In this document: piece after piece, positions 37,540-48,680 of the stretch
Numbering within the stretch: the first letter of the stretch is position 1
Layout of the letters: each line of letters starts with the position of its first letter
Assembly: GCF_001540865.1 (NCBI RefSeq)
Contig: NC_033638.1
Location: forward strand, 9,391,928-9,455,927
From: Ananas comosus
Lineage: Eukaryota > Streptophyta > Magnoliopsida > Poales > Bromeliaceae
DNA length: 64,000 nucleotides
Direction of reading: 5' to 3'
Made by a program: the position numbers and the translations under genes
Notes under the pieces: model-generated
Databases searched by the model: none
The model's input: the letters and a program-made list of their open reading frames with translations, nothing else
What the model was told of the DNA's origin: nothing

Positions 37540-37930
37540 GTTCGTTATTATTTGAAATATTTTTTAACAAATTAATTATAACCATTCGTATGGTATATTC
37601 TTTTATTCTTTTTTCGATTCTGCCTGTCAATTATAAAAATTCCTATACGCTTTTATATATAGTATAAATTAATCATAACCGTTTGTTCTTATTTGAGATT
37701 TTTTTAATTAAGTGATCATATCCGTTCATAGAAAATATAGGAAATATTTTTTATTCCTTTTTAGATTATTTTATACATAAATAAGAATGTTATTTTTTAA
37801 CAGATTAATTATAACCATTCGTTCTTATTTGAGATTTTTTTTTTAATTAAATCATATACGTTGGTAGGAAATATAAAGAATGTTTTTTAATTTATTTATA
37901 GATTCCGTTTGTTATTGTCGGAATTTCTAT
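37540..37930. repeat. Degenerate tandem repeat, about 130-bp unit
   Basis: Three to four copies of a unit containing ATTAATTATAACCATTCGT and TCTTATTTGAGATTTTTT (near 37570, 37668 and 37800), sitting where unit 2 has the MCAT gene. Confidence 0.65.
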
Positions 37931-38105
37931 ACATTTTTTTATATAGTATAGATATATAATAATATATCTACTCTCTTCCTTTCTCTCTGTATATATATAT
38001 ATACAATAATACAACAATCCAAAACAGTTGTTTCAAAGGCGGGTTTGATACGATTCGACCCGCAAAGCCGGTTTTTAAATGGACCGGACCAAATTTTTAC
38101 TATGG

Positions 38106-38300
38106 CCGAGGCCCAGGACAAACCTACTGCCCCATCTCGCCGACCCCTTTAAAACTCCTCCCTCGCGGCCGATTCCAAACCCTAGCCTACCTCCCCGCCG
38201 TCCTCTTCTTCTCTCGATTCTCCATTCGTTCGTTCCCCTCTTCTCCACGCTGGTAAGCTTAATATCTTGCACGATCTACGATTGCCTCTTCTTCTCTCGA
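38106..38300 (+). promoter_or_regulatory. eS7 copy 1 promoter and non-coding first exon
   Basis: GGCCCA (38110-38115, a site II element) and AAACCCTA (38177-38184, a telo box) are typical of plant ribosomal-protein promoters. The likely 5' UTR exon ends at CACGCTG|GTAAGC (about 38251). A partial tandem repeat supplies a second donor, ACGCAG|GTGAGC, at about 38312. Confidence 0.6.
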
Positions 38301-39345
38301 TTCTCTACGCAGGTGAGCTTAATATCTTGCACGATCTACGATTGCTACGATTGTTACCTGTTTAAGTGGTTATTTGTAGATTAGATCAGTGTTATTTCCC
38401 CCTGTTTTTTTGGAGGTGGCAGCGCGTGATCTACTTGTAGATTATTTCCTTGTTTTGTTTGATCACTAGTTGCATTTTTTTAGTTTGGTAACATGTGAAG
38501 TGCCACGAATTGAAGTGCTTAAGTGAGAAGCTCTGGGGCGAAGTAGAAAATTTGTAGTTTTTATAGATTTATATTGCTTTTGCTAGTTATTCAATTGAAA
38601 GCAGTTGCCTCGATATCTAATTCTGCGTTTCATCTTGGTTGAACTACATCTAGAATTTGGCATCTGTGATAGAGAGAAGTTCAAGTGGAGATTAGTCAAA
38701 TTGTTGATCTGTAAACTTTGCACATTGATATGTAGTGGAATGTGATCTGTTGACTATGTCCTTATTAGAGATCTACGAGACCGAAATTCTTGTTTTGATA
38801 GTGGTATTTTGTTGATATGTTTGTTGGAGAATAAGTCGTAGTTTTCGTTTATTTATAACTATGTTTTTTTATTTTGTTGACCCTTAACAAACTTACTTTT
38901 TCCTATGTATTTTTCCTTAATTTGTTTGTTATTAGGCCTGTCGTGTTTGGTACTTGATGTATGCACTATAATGTGATAATTGTAGGTCTTTTGCTGGCTA
39001 TTGCAATTTTTATGCTTCTCAGGTGAAATTGTTTTACGTCACACCAGATATATTATGTAATGATAATAAAATGATCTCCTTTTAACATCATGACCTTTTT
39101 TTATGTTGCTGTTTGCCTTTTACTTTGGAAATTATTTGAATGTGTTGTTACGGGAAATTTCAAACCTTGTTACTGCAATTTTACCCTGATGAACCGGTCA
39201 GTGAACAAAGTTATTCCTCATAATGGTTATTCTTTTTGCAGGAACAAGCTTCGTACTATCTGTTGTTTTTCCCTTGTTTCCTTATTTGTTTACAAGAGAT
39301 TGTAACTACTTTTTGAATGCAGAATTAACTGGTGAATCAGTCAGA

Positions 39346-41131
39346 ATGTACACCGCAAGTAAGAAAATCCAGAAGGACAAGGGCCTCGAGCCAACAGAGT
39401 TTGAGGACACTGTTGCCCAGGTTTGTCTCTCATGTTTAGACTTTTGGTTCCATTTTTATAGTTGGCTTTTAGAGTCTAATTATATAAAATAATATAAATG
39501 GCAGGCACTCTTTGATCTGGAGAATGGAAACCAGGAACTAAAGAGCGACCTAAAAGATCTTTACATAAATTCGGCAGTGTAAGTGATGCTCCCAAATGTA
39601 TTTATGATTCGGTTCTTCTACTTTGTATCCTGAGGATCTTAACTTGTTTATTTGCTTCTTTTTTGGTTGTACACAGTCAAATGGACGTAGCTGGCAATAA
39701 GAAGGCTGTAGTTATTCATGTGCCATATAGACTTAGGAAGTCTTTTAGGAAGATTCATGTAAGGCTTGTCAGAGAATTGGAGAAGAAGTTCAGCGGGAAG
39801 GTGAGACTAGCTTCCATTCTCAACTTCTATTTTATGGCGCTGCAATTATGAAGAAATATTTGCGACTATACTATGCATGTGTTGCATACTCTTTGTTTAC
39901 TTCATTCGGTTCCTATCCAGGGAGTGTAGTTTTCCTGTTGAGTTTGTTAATGCTTCTCTTTTTTATGCGTTGAGCGTTTCACCTCTGCAAATGCTTTAAA
40001 ATTTTATCCTTTACTTTGATTCAAATGTGGAATATGGACCTGATAATCTGGTTGGAACAATATGTCATTGTAAAGATTGTGCATTGTCAATTATTAAAAG
40101 CAGCACTACTAATCAGCAGATTTGGGCGGAAACTTGTATAAACGTGTGAAAGTGTAAATACACTATACTGTTTCCACATTTACATGCTAATTCTAACTTG
40201 CTAGTTTCTTATGATTTTCACTCTCTTTTCTGTTGTGTTTCTCTCTTTATATGCATATGATCTGAAAAAAGGTCATTTCTCATTTATCATGTATGAAACA
40301 TTTCTTGCTTGGCATTTTACTTTGTCTAATAGCGGGGTCCTGAATCTCCTAAAACTTGTAGTTTTTCTTGAACCTTTGGCCTTTTATAGGATGTGATTCT
40401 CGTTGCAACAAGAAGGATAATGAGGCCGCCCAAGAAAGGCTCTGCTGTTGTGCGGCCTCGCAGTCGTACTCTCACAGCAGTTCATGAGGGCATTTTGGAG
40501 GATGTTGTATACCCAGCTGAGATTGTGGGGAAGCGCATCAGATACCGCTTGGATGGTTCAAAGATCATGAAAGTAAGGGTATTTCTTTTTTATATACGTT
40601 TTTTCTTCTTAATGATCGAGGGAATCTATGTTCTTTCAGAGATTATCACAACCGTAGGATAAGAACTTAGTCCTTTGCCTTATAAACAAGTTCGTAATTC
40701 ATTGGTTGTCATCATCGGCAGTTTGATTCCCATCTTCAGTTTGGTAGATCTTACATTTTAGAATCTACCTTTTGATTATTCTGGTCATAATGCAAGGCAT
40801 CTTTAAATTTGCTAAAAGGTAATATTTGGGTTGCAAAACTCTCATTCATAACTGCCTTTTCCTATGTATTGAATATTTTTAGCCTCAGAATTCTTTGCTC
40901 AAGTTACTTATTTGTTATGAATTGCACATCGGATTCCACATCTATGCTGGATTTTCGAGAGCTAAAAATTTGCATGGCAGTAAAACCTGCACTCTTCTCC
41001 TTGTGTAGATCTTTTTGGAGCCAAAGGAGCGCAATAACACCGAGTACAAGCTGGAGACTTTCACTGGAGTGTACCGCAAGCTCTGCGGGAAGGACGTCGT
41101 ATTCGAGTATCCCATCAATGAGAATGCTTAA
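39346..41131 (+). CDS. RPS7: 40S ribosomal protein S7 (eS7), copy 1
   Basis: eS7 is a structural protein of the cytosolic small ribosomal subunit. Coding exons: 39346-39420, 39505-39578, 39677-39800, 40390-40572 and 41009-41131, giving 192 residues with correct phases. It runs from [20 protein letters not shown] through [40 protein letters not shown] and [20 protein letters not shown] to [13 protein letters not shown], the full length of plant eS7. The ATG exon starts at an AG acceptor at 39322, so the leader is spliced from the upstream non-coding exon. Its protein is identical to that of copy 2 at 48681-51192 although the introns differ, implying purifying selection or gene conversion. Confidence 0.96.
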
Positions 41132-41746
41132 ATATGTGTTTTTTTTTCTTTTTGCTTTTGATTTAGCCGAGTGTTTCAAAATCGTTTCTATGTTGCTCGA
41201 AAGTATTTGAATTTTTGTCGATGGTATGATGTTTAAGTGCTATCATCAAATCGTTTTGGGCTCTGAATCAACTTTCATAATTTATTATGTTTATTTAATT
41301 TTGAACAACTTCCATTAGTGTGCGAATGACCTGATGTTGGTGCGCAAAAGCATATCTTGTTAACTTTAACAATCGTGCTCTCTTTCAAATGTTGGTCACG
41401 TAAGATGCTCGTGCTTGTATGAATTTTGTTATATGCGACTCGGGTACACACAATTTTCTGAAATAGATGCTTGGACGTTAAAAGCTTCTTTTTCACTATT
41501 TAGCCTTTATGTATTTTAAATGTAGATGCTTTGAATTCCAAAATTAATTGACTATTCTGAATATTAATTATCGTCATTTCATTTTACCATTCTTACCAAT
41601 CGTAAATTGAATGTTTTTTTGTTCTGCAACTCCGAGTTCGAGTAGTGGCCGTCTAATTTGTACGATGACCATCTAGCCAAGGTGGCTGGTTCGTGTAGTG
41701 ACGGTCGAGTCCAAGTGGTTAAAGAATGTGTAAAGCAATATTTTTT

Positions 41747-41808
41747 TAGTGGGTTTTCCCAATAGAGTTTTAGACAAAGGGTTTTCCCAATAGAGTTTTA
41801 GACAAAGC
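41747..41808. repeat. Tandem 28-bp repeat in the eS7 3' flank
   Basis: GGGTTTTCCCAATAGAGTTT is doubled in tandem. The same doubled repeat is present in unit 2 at about 51873-51930, so it predates the segmental duplication. Confidence 0.9.
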
Positions 41809-42628
41809 AATATACAAAACTATGGGCAAAACTTTAATAGGGAGCTCCCTAACTTAAGATTAACGCATATCAAGAAATTCACTGTATAATTTTTATACTA
41901 AATTTTTTTAAAAAATTAAATTTTGGAAGTGAGTATTATAACTACGGTGCAGATTAAGGCCACAGGATTAGAAAGGATTTTTAAGTTAGAAGTGATCTTA
42001 TCAAGCCAAATGAGAAAATACACGGCCTTCCTTCTTCTTTTCCCATTTTTTCTTTTGTTTCCAAATTTCTCTCTCCTCCTCCACAATAAAGTGAATAAAC
42101 TCCAAATCCAACGGAATCTCGGGTACACGGAGTCGAGCTCGTAGAAAGAGGCAAAACTAAAGCTTATCTCCACGCGATGCAATATGAGTTATGGTTTAAA
42201 ACTAAAATATTCAAAGTTCAGGGACCAGGTTGCAATATTGCCTTAAAGTACGGACCACTCTCCGTACATTGGGCCCTTTAAACCTGACACTCGGGATTGC
42301 GTACAATGACCAGACCCAACAGTATAATTCGGAGCCCAGCCCATTATACCTATTCAAATCGGTCCAAGCCTACTAGTAAATGGGCCTAAAATCAATTGAT
42401 CCGGGCCCAAAGTCAATCGAGCTCGAGGAGATGGTTGGGCTCGCTCCTCTCTCTTCTTCCCCGCTCCCTCCTCCTCTCCCTCTCCGCCCCCTTCGTGAAC
42501 TCCGCCGCGCTTCTCCATCCCTTTATATACACGTCTCCCCCACTCTCATGCGCGCAATCCCTCTTCCCCCACCGTACCCTACGTTCGCCCCTCGCCTCCC
42601 CAGCTCTCATCTCCTCGATCTCGCTCCC

Positions 42629-45600
42629 ATGGCGTCGGCGTCGTTCGCGCTCCTCCCCTCCCCCCCCGCCTCCCCCCGGCCATGTCGCCGCCGCAGCAGC
42701 TCGAATCTCGCCGTTTCCGAGGAGCTTATGGAGATCTAGGGTTTCCATGAGCGTCTCCGTCGGATCGGAAGTGTCCGTGTCGCATGATGCGCTCTTCAAG
42801 GATTGCAAGCCCACCTGCGCCTTCCTCTTCCCCGGCCAGGTGAGTTGGATCCAAATTCTTCGTCATTTTCTTCCTTTTCTCCGATTTCTTTAGATTGTAC
42901 GTGCTTAATTCGCACTATCTCTTCTTTTATGCGTGCCATAATTGTCCTGTGGTTGTTCGATTTGTAATTTTTTGCATTTTTTGGCCACCCATTATAGAAT
43001 TGAACTGGATGAGCTTGGTTTTATAGGCTAGATTCTTGTTGTTATAAGAGCGAATTGTTTTTCTCGTGCTAATTAGCTTAGTAGTGTAGCTAACTGTATT
43101 TGGAGCTCTCGGATCAGTGAGGGGAAACATGCGTGCGAGATGTGGGGAGACGTAGACGTATCTTCTATAGCTAATGGATTCTAATTTATAAGTTGCATGC
43201 ATGGCACCTCATTTTCCCTTCCTTATTTCTATCTATAATTTGATAAATGACTGTGGCTGTCTCCATGGCATAGATTATATTTTCACTTGATTGTGAGGTG
43301 TTGGAATTTTATTTTGGAAAGTTTTAAGTATTTCCAAGAAAAGCTAAATTACTGCAAATTTTAGTTAAATGCTTTCTTCTGGATTTAGTGTAAACCTGGT
43401 AGAAAAAATGGTGACCAAACCTTAGACTTATCACCTATAATTGTTCGTCATATATGTCAGAGATATCTCTTTCCTTGTGAAAAAATAAATTATTTCACTA
43501 ATAATGCTTGGCTATGCTACATTAATGAATTTATTGTACTTTTGTGTTGTGAATAATGACTCTCAAATACTTCAGATCCTGTATATGTTTCAGTTTTGGG
43601 ATGACAATCTAGCAGAAACTAATTAGATTTACATCGTCATGCAGATGCTCTGACATTAACAAATATTAGTTGCTAACTTTCTGTAGAGTGTCATCCATAA
43701 TAATAATAATTGTATTTTAAAGTGTACATTATATTTTCGCTAAAATTTGTTTTGCATATTAGGGTGCCCAAACTGTCGGAATGGGTGTGGAAGCTCAGAG
43801 TGTGCCGGCAGCTGCTGAACTATACAAGAAAGCGAATGACATTCTTGGGTACGTAAAATACATTTTTAGTTTCGTTTCTGAATCTTTAACTTAACGAGAG
43901 ATCATATCTTCTATAGTCTCTTAATGCATAATGATACAGCCTCTTGAGTTGATTAGAATTCTTGTTTCCTTTTAGATTTGATCTGTTAGATGTTTGCACC
44001 AATGGGCCAAAAGAGAAACTTGATTCCACAGTTATAAGCCAGGTAGGCTGATGTAGTATTTCATTGTCTACAATTTAGCTGCTTAATCTAGCTTCTTTAC
44101 CCATATGATCTGGTACTTGATGTAAAAGAAAAATGATTTTCTATTTTTTCACTTTTGATTTCATAACAAAAGGTGACAGCTACTGCTATTATCTTGTAAG
44201 TCCTCATCTACCACAATATCATTTCTGAGAATCACCTCTCCGCTGAAAATGGTGCAATAAGTGCTGCTAGAACATTCTATAGCTAATGGCTTGTCACAAA
44301 GATAAGTTGGTAGAATATTTTTTGCGTAGTTTGTAAAAAAAAACTTTGTCACTGTCTGTGGTATTCAACTATAAATTTAATTACCCAACCTGAAAGTATT
44401 TAACTACTTTTATCCTGCCACTCTGTGATGAGGGGATAATAATATCATTTTTTGGTCGAAATAAAGTGCAGCCAGCTATATATGTAACCAGCCTTGCTGC
44501 AGTTGAGGTTCTTCGTGCACGTGATGGAGGTCAAGAGATAATTGATTCTGTGGATGTCACTTGTGGTCTGAGTTTGGGAGAATATACAGCTCTTGCTTTT
44601 GCTGATGCTTTTAGGTATTCCCATTTGAGCCAAAATTTTATATATCTTTTGAGCGCATCTTTCTAGTTGATCATAAAATCGTGCATTTTTTAAAATGTTT
44701 GTGCATGTTAACATATGGTTCTTGAAAATGAAGCTTTGAGGATGGTCTCAAGCTTGTAAAGCTAAGAGGAGAAGCCATGCAGGTTAGCAGCTGATAGTAC
44801 TATGACTAGAAATTCATATGTACATGCTTTAATGTAACCTTTAACAGATGGATCGAGCTTATTATAGCTTCTTTGCAGGATGCTGCAGATGCTGCTGGTA
44901 GTGCTATGGTTAGTGTGATTGGACTTGATTCAGAGAAGGTGCAGTTGTTATGTGATGCTGCCAATGAGGAAGTTGACGAGGAAAATAAAGTCCAGATAGC
45001 AAACTTCTTATGCCCTGTAACAATCCTGTCCATTACTTTCTCGGTTATCTAGCCTATTCACTACATCTGGACTAAATGTGTAATCTCTGCAGGGTAATTA
45101 TGCGGTTTCTGGTGGGGTGAAAGGAATTGAAGCGGTTGAAGCAAAGGCAAAGTCATTCAAGGCTCGGATGACGGTTTGTGCTCTTTCAATACTTGTTACC
45201 TTTAGTCTTCTGAATATGATGTTCAAACAGCATACCATAACACTGAACTGTGCTTTCCTTATTCTATCCATGCATATGGATTCTGCAAGAAGTTCAAAAG
45301 ACCTCCTATTGACTTATAAATTGAGATTAGGAAATTGCAACTCAACAGTAGGAAGAAGAAAAAAAAAAGAGAAGAGGAAATGAAGTTATTTTGGCCATAG
45401 ATTTTGATCAGCTACTGGATGGTCTTTGATCATGTTTTTTCTTTTTTTCTCTCCTACTCTTTTAAATTCCTTATGAACAAAAACACTGTAAGCTAAAATT
45501 ATTGAACCATGGCCACACCATATATTTTGTCATCAGGTACGGCTTGCGGTGGCGGGTGCTTTCCACACAAGCTTTATGGAGCCAGCAGTCTCAAGATTGG

Positions 45601-46328
45601 AAGCTGCTTTGGCTTCAACTGAAATTAGAACTCCAAAAATACCCGTGATTTCTAATGTGGATGCGCAAGCTCACTCGGATCCTGATACAATCAAGAAGAT
45701 TTTGGCTCGTCAGGTATGAGTTTTACACTTAAACACTGTCAATATTGTAGAATGGTCTATAATTACTCATTATAATGACTTTTGTTTGGCTGGGTTCCTT
45801 GTGCAATAGGTGACCTCTCCTGTACAGTGGGAATTGACGGTGAAGACACTCTTGGGTAAAGGTCTAAAGAAAAGCTATGAATTGGGACCTGGAAAGGTAA
45901 GACATCAGCTGATTAAATTCCCGATCGAATTTATATTTTATTGGAGCTGTGTGCTCATTACACTAGTTTAGACTGCCGATGAAAGAATAGATATACTTAA
46001 CAAGCGCATCAGCAATTTATTGACATATATTTAGCAGCAAAATCTGGATTTTCATCTTATATCTCAAAATCTGTGCTTAGAGCATCTTTTCTTTTGTATC
46101 TGCTATGGAATTCAGATAGCATGGTTATGAATAAGATGATGTTACAGGGATATAAGCAGTAATGTCCTGTACATCTCTTTTTCCGTTTTTCAATGTCCAA
46201 TACGATATCCTGAATCTGTAATTTCATTTGTTAGAATGAGTAATGCCATTCTTCTGACAATGCAGGTTATAGCCGGAATACTGAAGAGGATGGATAAGGG
46301 TGCTGCGATTGAAAATATCGGAGCTTAA
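42629..46328 (+). CDS. MCAT: Malonyl-CoA:ACP transacylase, plastid type, with a 5' frameshift
   Basis: MCAT (FabD type) loads malonyl groups onto acyl carrier protein for plastid fatty-acid synthesis. Exons: 42629-42839, 43763-43848, 43976-44042, 44472-44614, 44734-44782, 44879-45016, 45093-45173, 45537-45713, 45810-45896 and 46266-46328. From the ATG at 42747 (MSVSVGSE) the frame is open for 327 residues. They contain the oxyanion FPGQ at 28-31, the nucleophile in GLSLGEYTA (Ser116), the catalytic His229 in AGAFHTSFM, and SPVQWELTV near the end. The likely transit-peptide ATG at 42629 (MASASFALLPS) is in another frame; dropping one C from the C8 run at 42660-42667 joins it to ARISPFPRSLWRSRVSMS and gives about 366 residues. 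The frameshift may be a sequencing error. Otherwise only a short form without most of the transit peptide could be made. Confidence 0.92.
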
Positions 46329-48680
46329 GCTTGCTATAAAAAAAGCCCATTCCACTTGCATATTTCTCCATTGATGCAAATTAGACCAAATCGACCTTTA
46401 GGGTATTCAATAGTTCGCAAGCGAGAGGGAATCTTTGACTCATGAGTTATGCGCAATAGAGCAAAGTCCGTACAAGATGGTTAAATTAGTCGGTCGCGAT
46501 TTTATTGTTCTTCCTTTATGTATGTAATTGTTCTAATCACGATTCAGCTTAGAAAACTTGCCTTGTGCACTGCTGTGATATCTCCTGGCTTTTTCAGAAA
46601 TTTTGTTGGATCATTTAATCTGAACATATGTTGTGTGTTATCTTTTTAGTCAACAATATGAGCTGTTGGATTCAATCTTTGTTTATAGTGAAAGCTTTCA
46701 TGATCACTATTCTCTTTGACTATGCTTCTCTGCTTCTTTCAAAAAGTTGTTCGAGTAAAGCTGCATAAAGAAGCATTAATAGTGTTTTCGTTAAGGATTG
46801 CAAACAGCTTTTAGCTTGCTTTTAGCTGGAGAAAGTGAAAATTTGTGATCTTATTTTATTATTATCAAGTATTCGAAGAGCTACTTCAGGAGTCGGGGCT
46901 GTGAACCAAAACATCAACTCCATGTTATCACAAAATTCCTTACTGCGTTTATTTAAGACAGATGCTCCCAGGAAGTATTTATACGCAAAAGTACTTTGAC
47001 CCCAAAAGTAACTCCATGATGGTAAACAAAACTTAGAAGCGCACATCAAATATATTTAAATTTTCACATTTATTTTCTAACCTATGTTGAAAGTTTGAAG
47101 TGTACATTAAATTTAACGTCACCAAAAACTTTCTAAGAAAATAAATCAAAAGTTATAATCCGATTTAAACATATTCTAAGACTTATTTTATTTTTATCAT
47201 AGCGTGGGAGGTAAGTGATTTCGTAACAACAATACAAATAAGACCGTTAACGAGCCGAAAATGAGAGATCTGGGCTGGTTCATATTTATTCGTTTAGTAA
47301 ATGAGCCGAGTCGACTAGTTAAAATATACTGAGAAATTCAACTCATGTTCAGCTTGTTTATTAATGGGCCGAATACGAATTGACTCGTGAACAATAAGTT
47401 GGATTATTAGCTCTACTACTGGACAAAAAATGAAAAAAATAAAAAAAATTAGAATTTTAACTAATAATTAAAATATATGAAATATAAATTTCTTTATATT
47501 TGAGTTGGCCTAAAATTCAAATGGTCGAAACTTATTTTATATATATATATCTACTCCCTCCCCCTCTCTCTCTATATATATATACAACAATCCAAAACAT
47601 GTGGTTCAAAGTCGGGTTCGATATGATTCGACCCGCAAAGCCACTTTTTAAATGGGCCGGACCAATTTTTACTATGGCCGAGGCCCAGGACAAACCCTAG
47701 TGCCCCGTCTCGCCGACCCCTTTAAAACCCGTCCCTCTTTTTTTTGGAGGTGGCAGCGTGTGATCTACTTGTAGATTATTTCCTTGTTTTGTTTGATCAC
47801 TAGTTGCATTTTTTTAGTTTGGTAACATGAGAAGTTCCACGAATTGAAGTGCTTAAGTGAGAAGCTCTGGAGCGAAGTAGAAAATTTGTAGTTTTTATAG
47901 ATTTATATTGCTTTTGCTAGTTATTCAATTGAAAGCAGTGGCCTAGTTATCTAATTCTGCGTTTCATCTTGGTTGACCTACAACTAGAATTTGGTATCTG
48001 TGATAGAGAAAAGTTCAAGTGGAGATTAGTGGAATTGTTGATCTGTAAACTTTGCACATTGATATGTAGTGGAATGTGATCTGTTGACTATCTCCTTATT
48101 AGACATCAACGAGGCCGAAAATCTTGTTTTCATAGTGGTATTTTGTTGATATCTTTGTTGAGAATAAGTCATAGTTTTTGTTTATTTATAACTATATTTC
48201 TTTGTTTCATCAACCCTTAACTAACTTACCTTTTCCTATGTATTTTTCCTTAAATATTTGTGTGTTATGAGGCCTGTCGTGTTTGGTACTTGATGTATGC
48301 ACTATAATGTGATAATTGTAGGTCTTTTGCTGGCTATTGCAATTTTTACGCTTCACAGGCGAAATTGTTTTACATCACACTAGATATATTACAATATATT
48401 TCATAATGATACTAAAATCATCTCCTTTTAGAATCATCACCTTTCTTATGTTGCTGTTTGCTTTTTTACTTTAGAAATTACTTGAATATGTTGTTACATG
48501 AAATTTCAAACCTTGTTACTGCTATTTTACCCTGATGAACTGCTCAGTGATATAAGCTATTCCTCAGAATGGTTATTCTTTTTACAGGAACAAGCTTCAT
48601 ACTGTCTGTTGTTTCCTTATTTGTTTACAAGAGATTTTAATTATTTTTTGAATGCAGAGTTAACTGGTGAATCAGTCAGA
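46329..48680. other. MCAT 3' flank and eS7 copy 2 upstream region
   Basis: AT-rich to about 47540. It then aligns with the eS7 copy 1 promoter (GGCCCA at about 47682, AAACCCTAG at 47692-47700). The counterpart of 38165-38403 is missing, so the first non-coding exon and its donors are gone. Sequence aligned to eS7 intron 1 follows. Confidence 0.7.

Larger units (their letters stand above)
37035..41935. repeat. Segmental duplication, unit 1
   Basis: The left edge aligns with 41936 onward at GTGCAGATTAAGGCCACA. It holds an MCAT-promoter-like segment (37035-37515) without the MCAT gene, then the first eS7 gene and its 3' flank to the junction near 41935. It aligns to unit 2 except for the missing MCAT body. 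Confidence 0.85.

Noticed and set aside
42380..42739. MVGLAPL... ORF upstream of MCAT
   Set aside because: Overlaps the MCAT promoter and 5' end in the frame of the MASAS start, ends before the enzyme, and adds no known motif; treated as part of the frameshifted 5' end.
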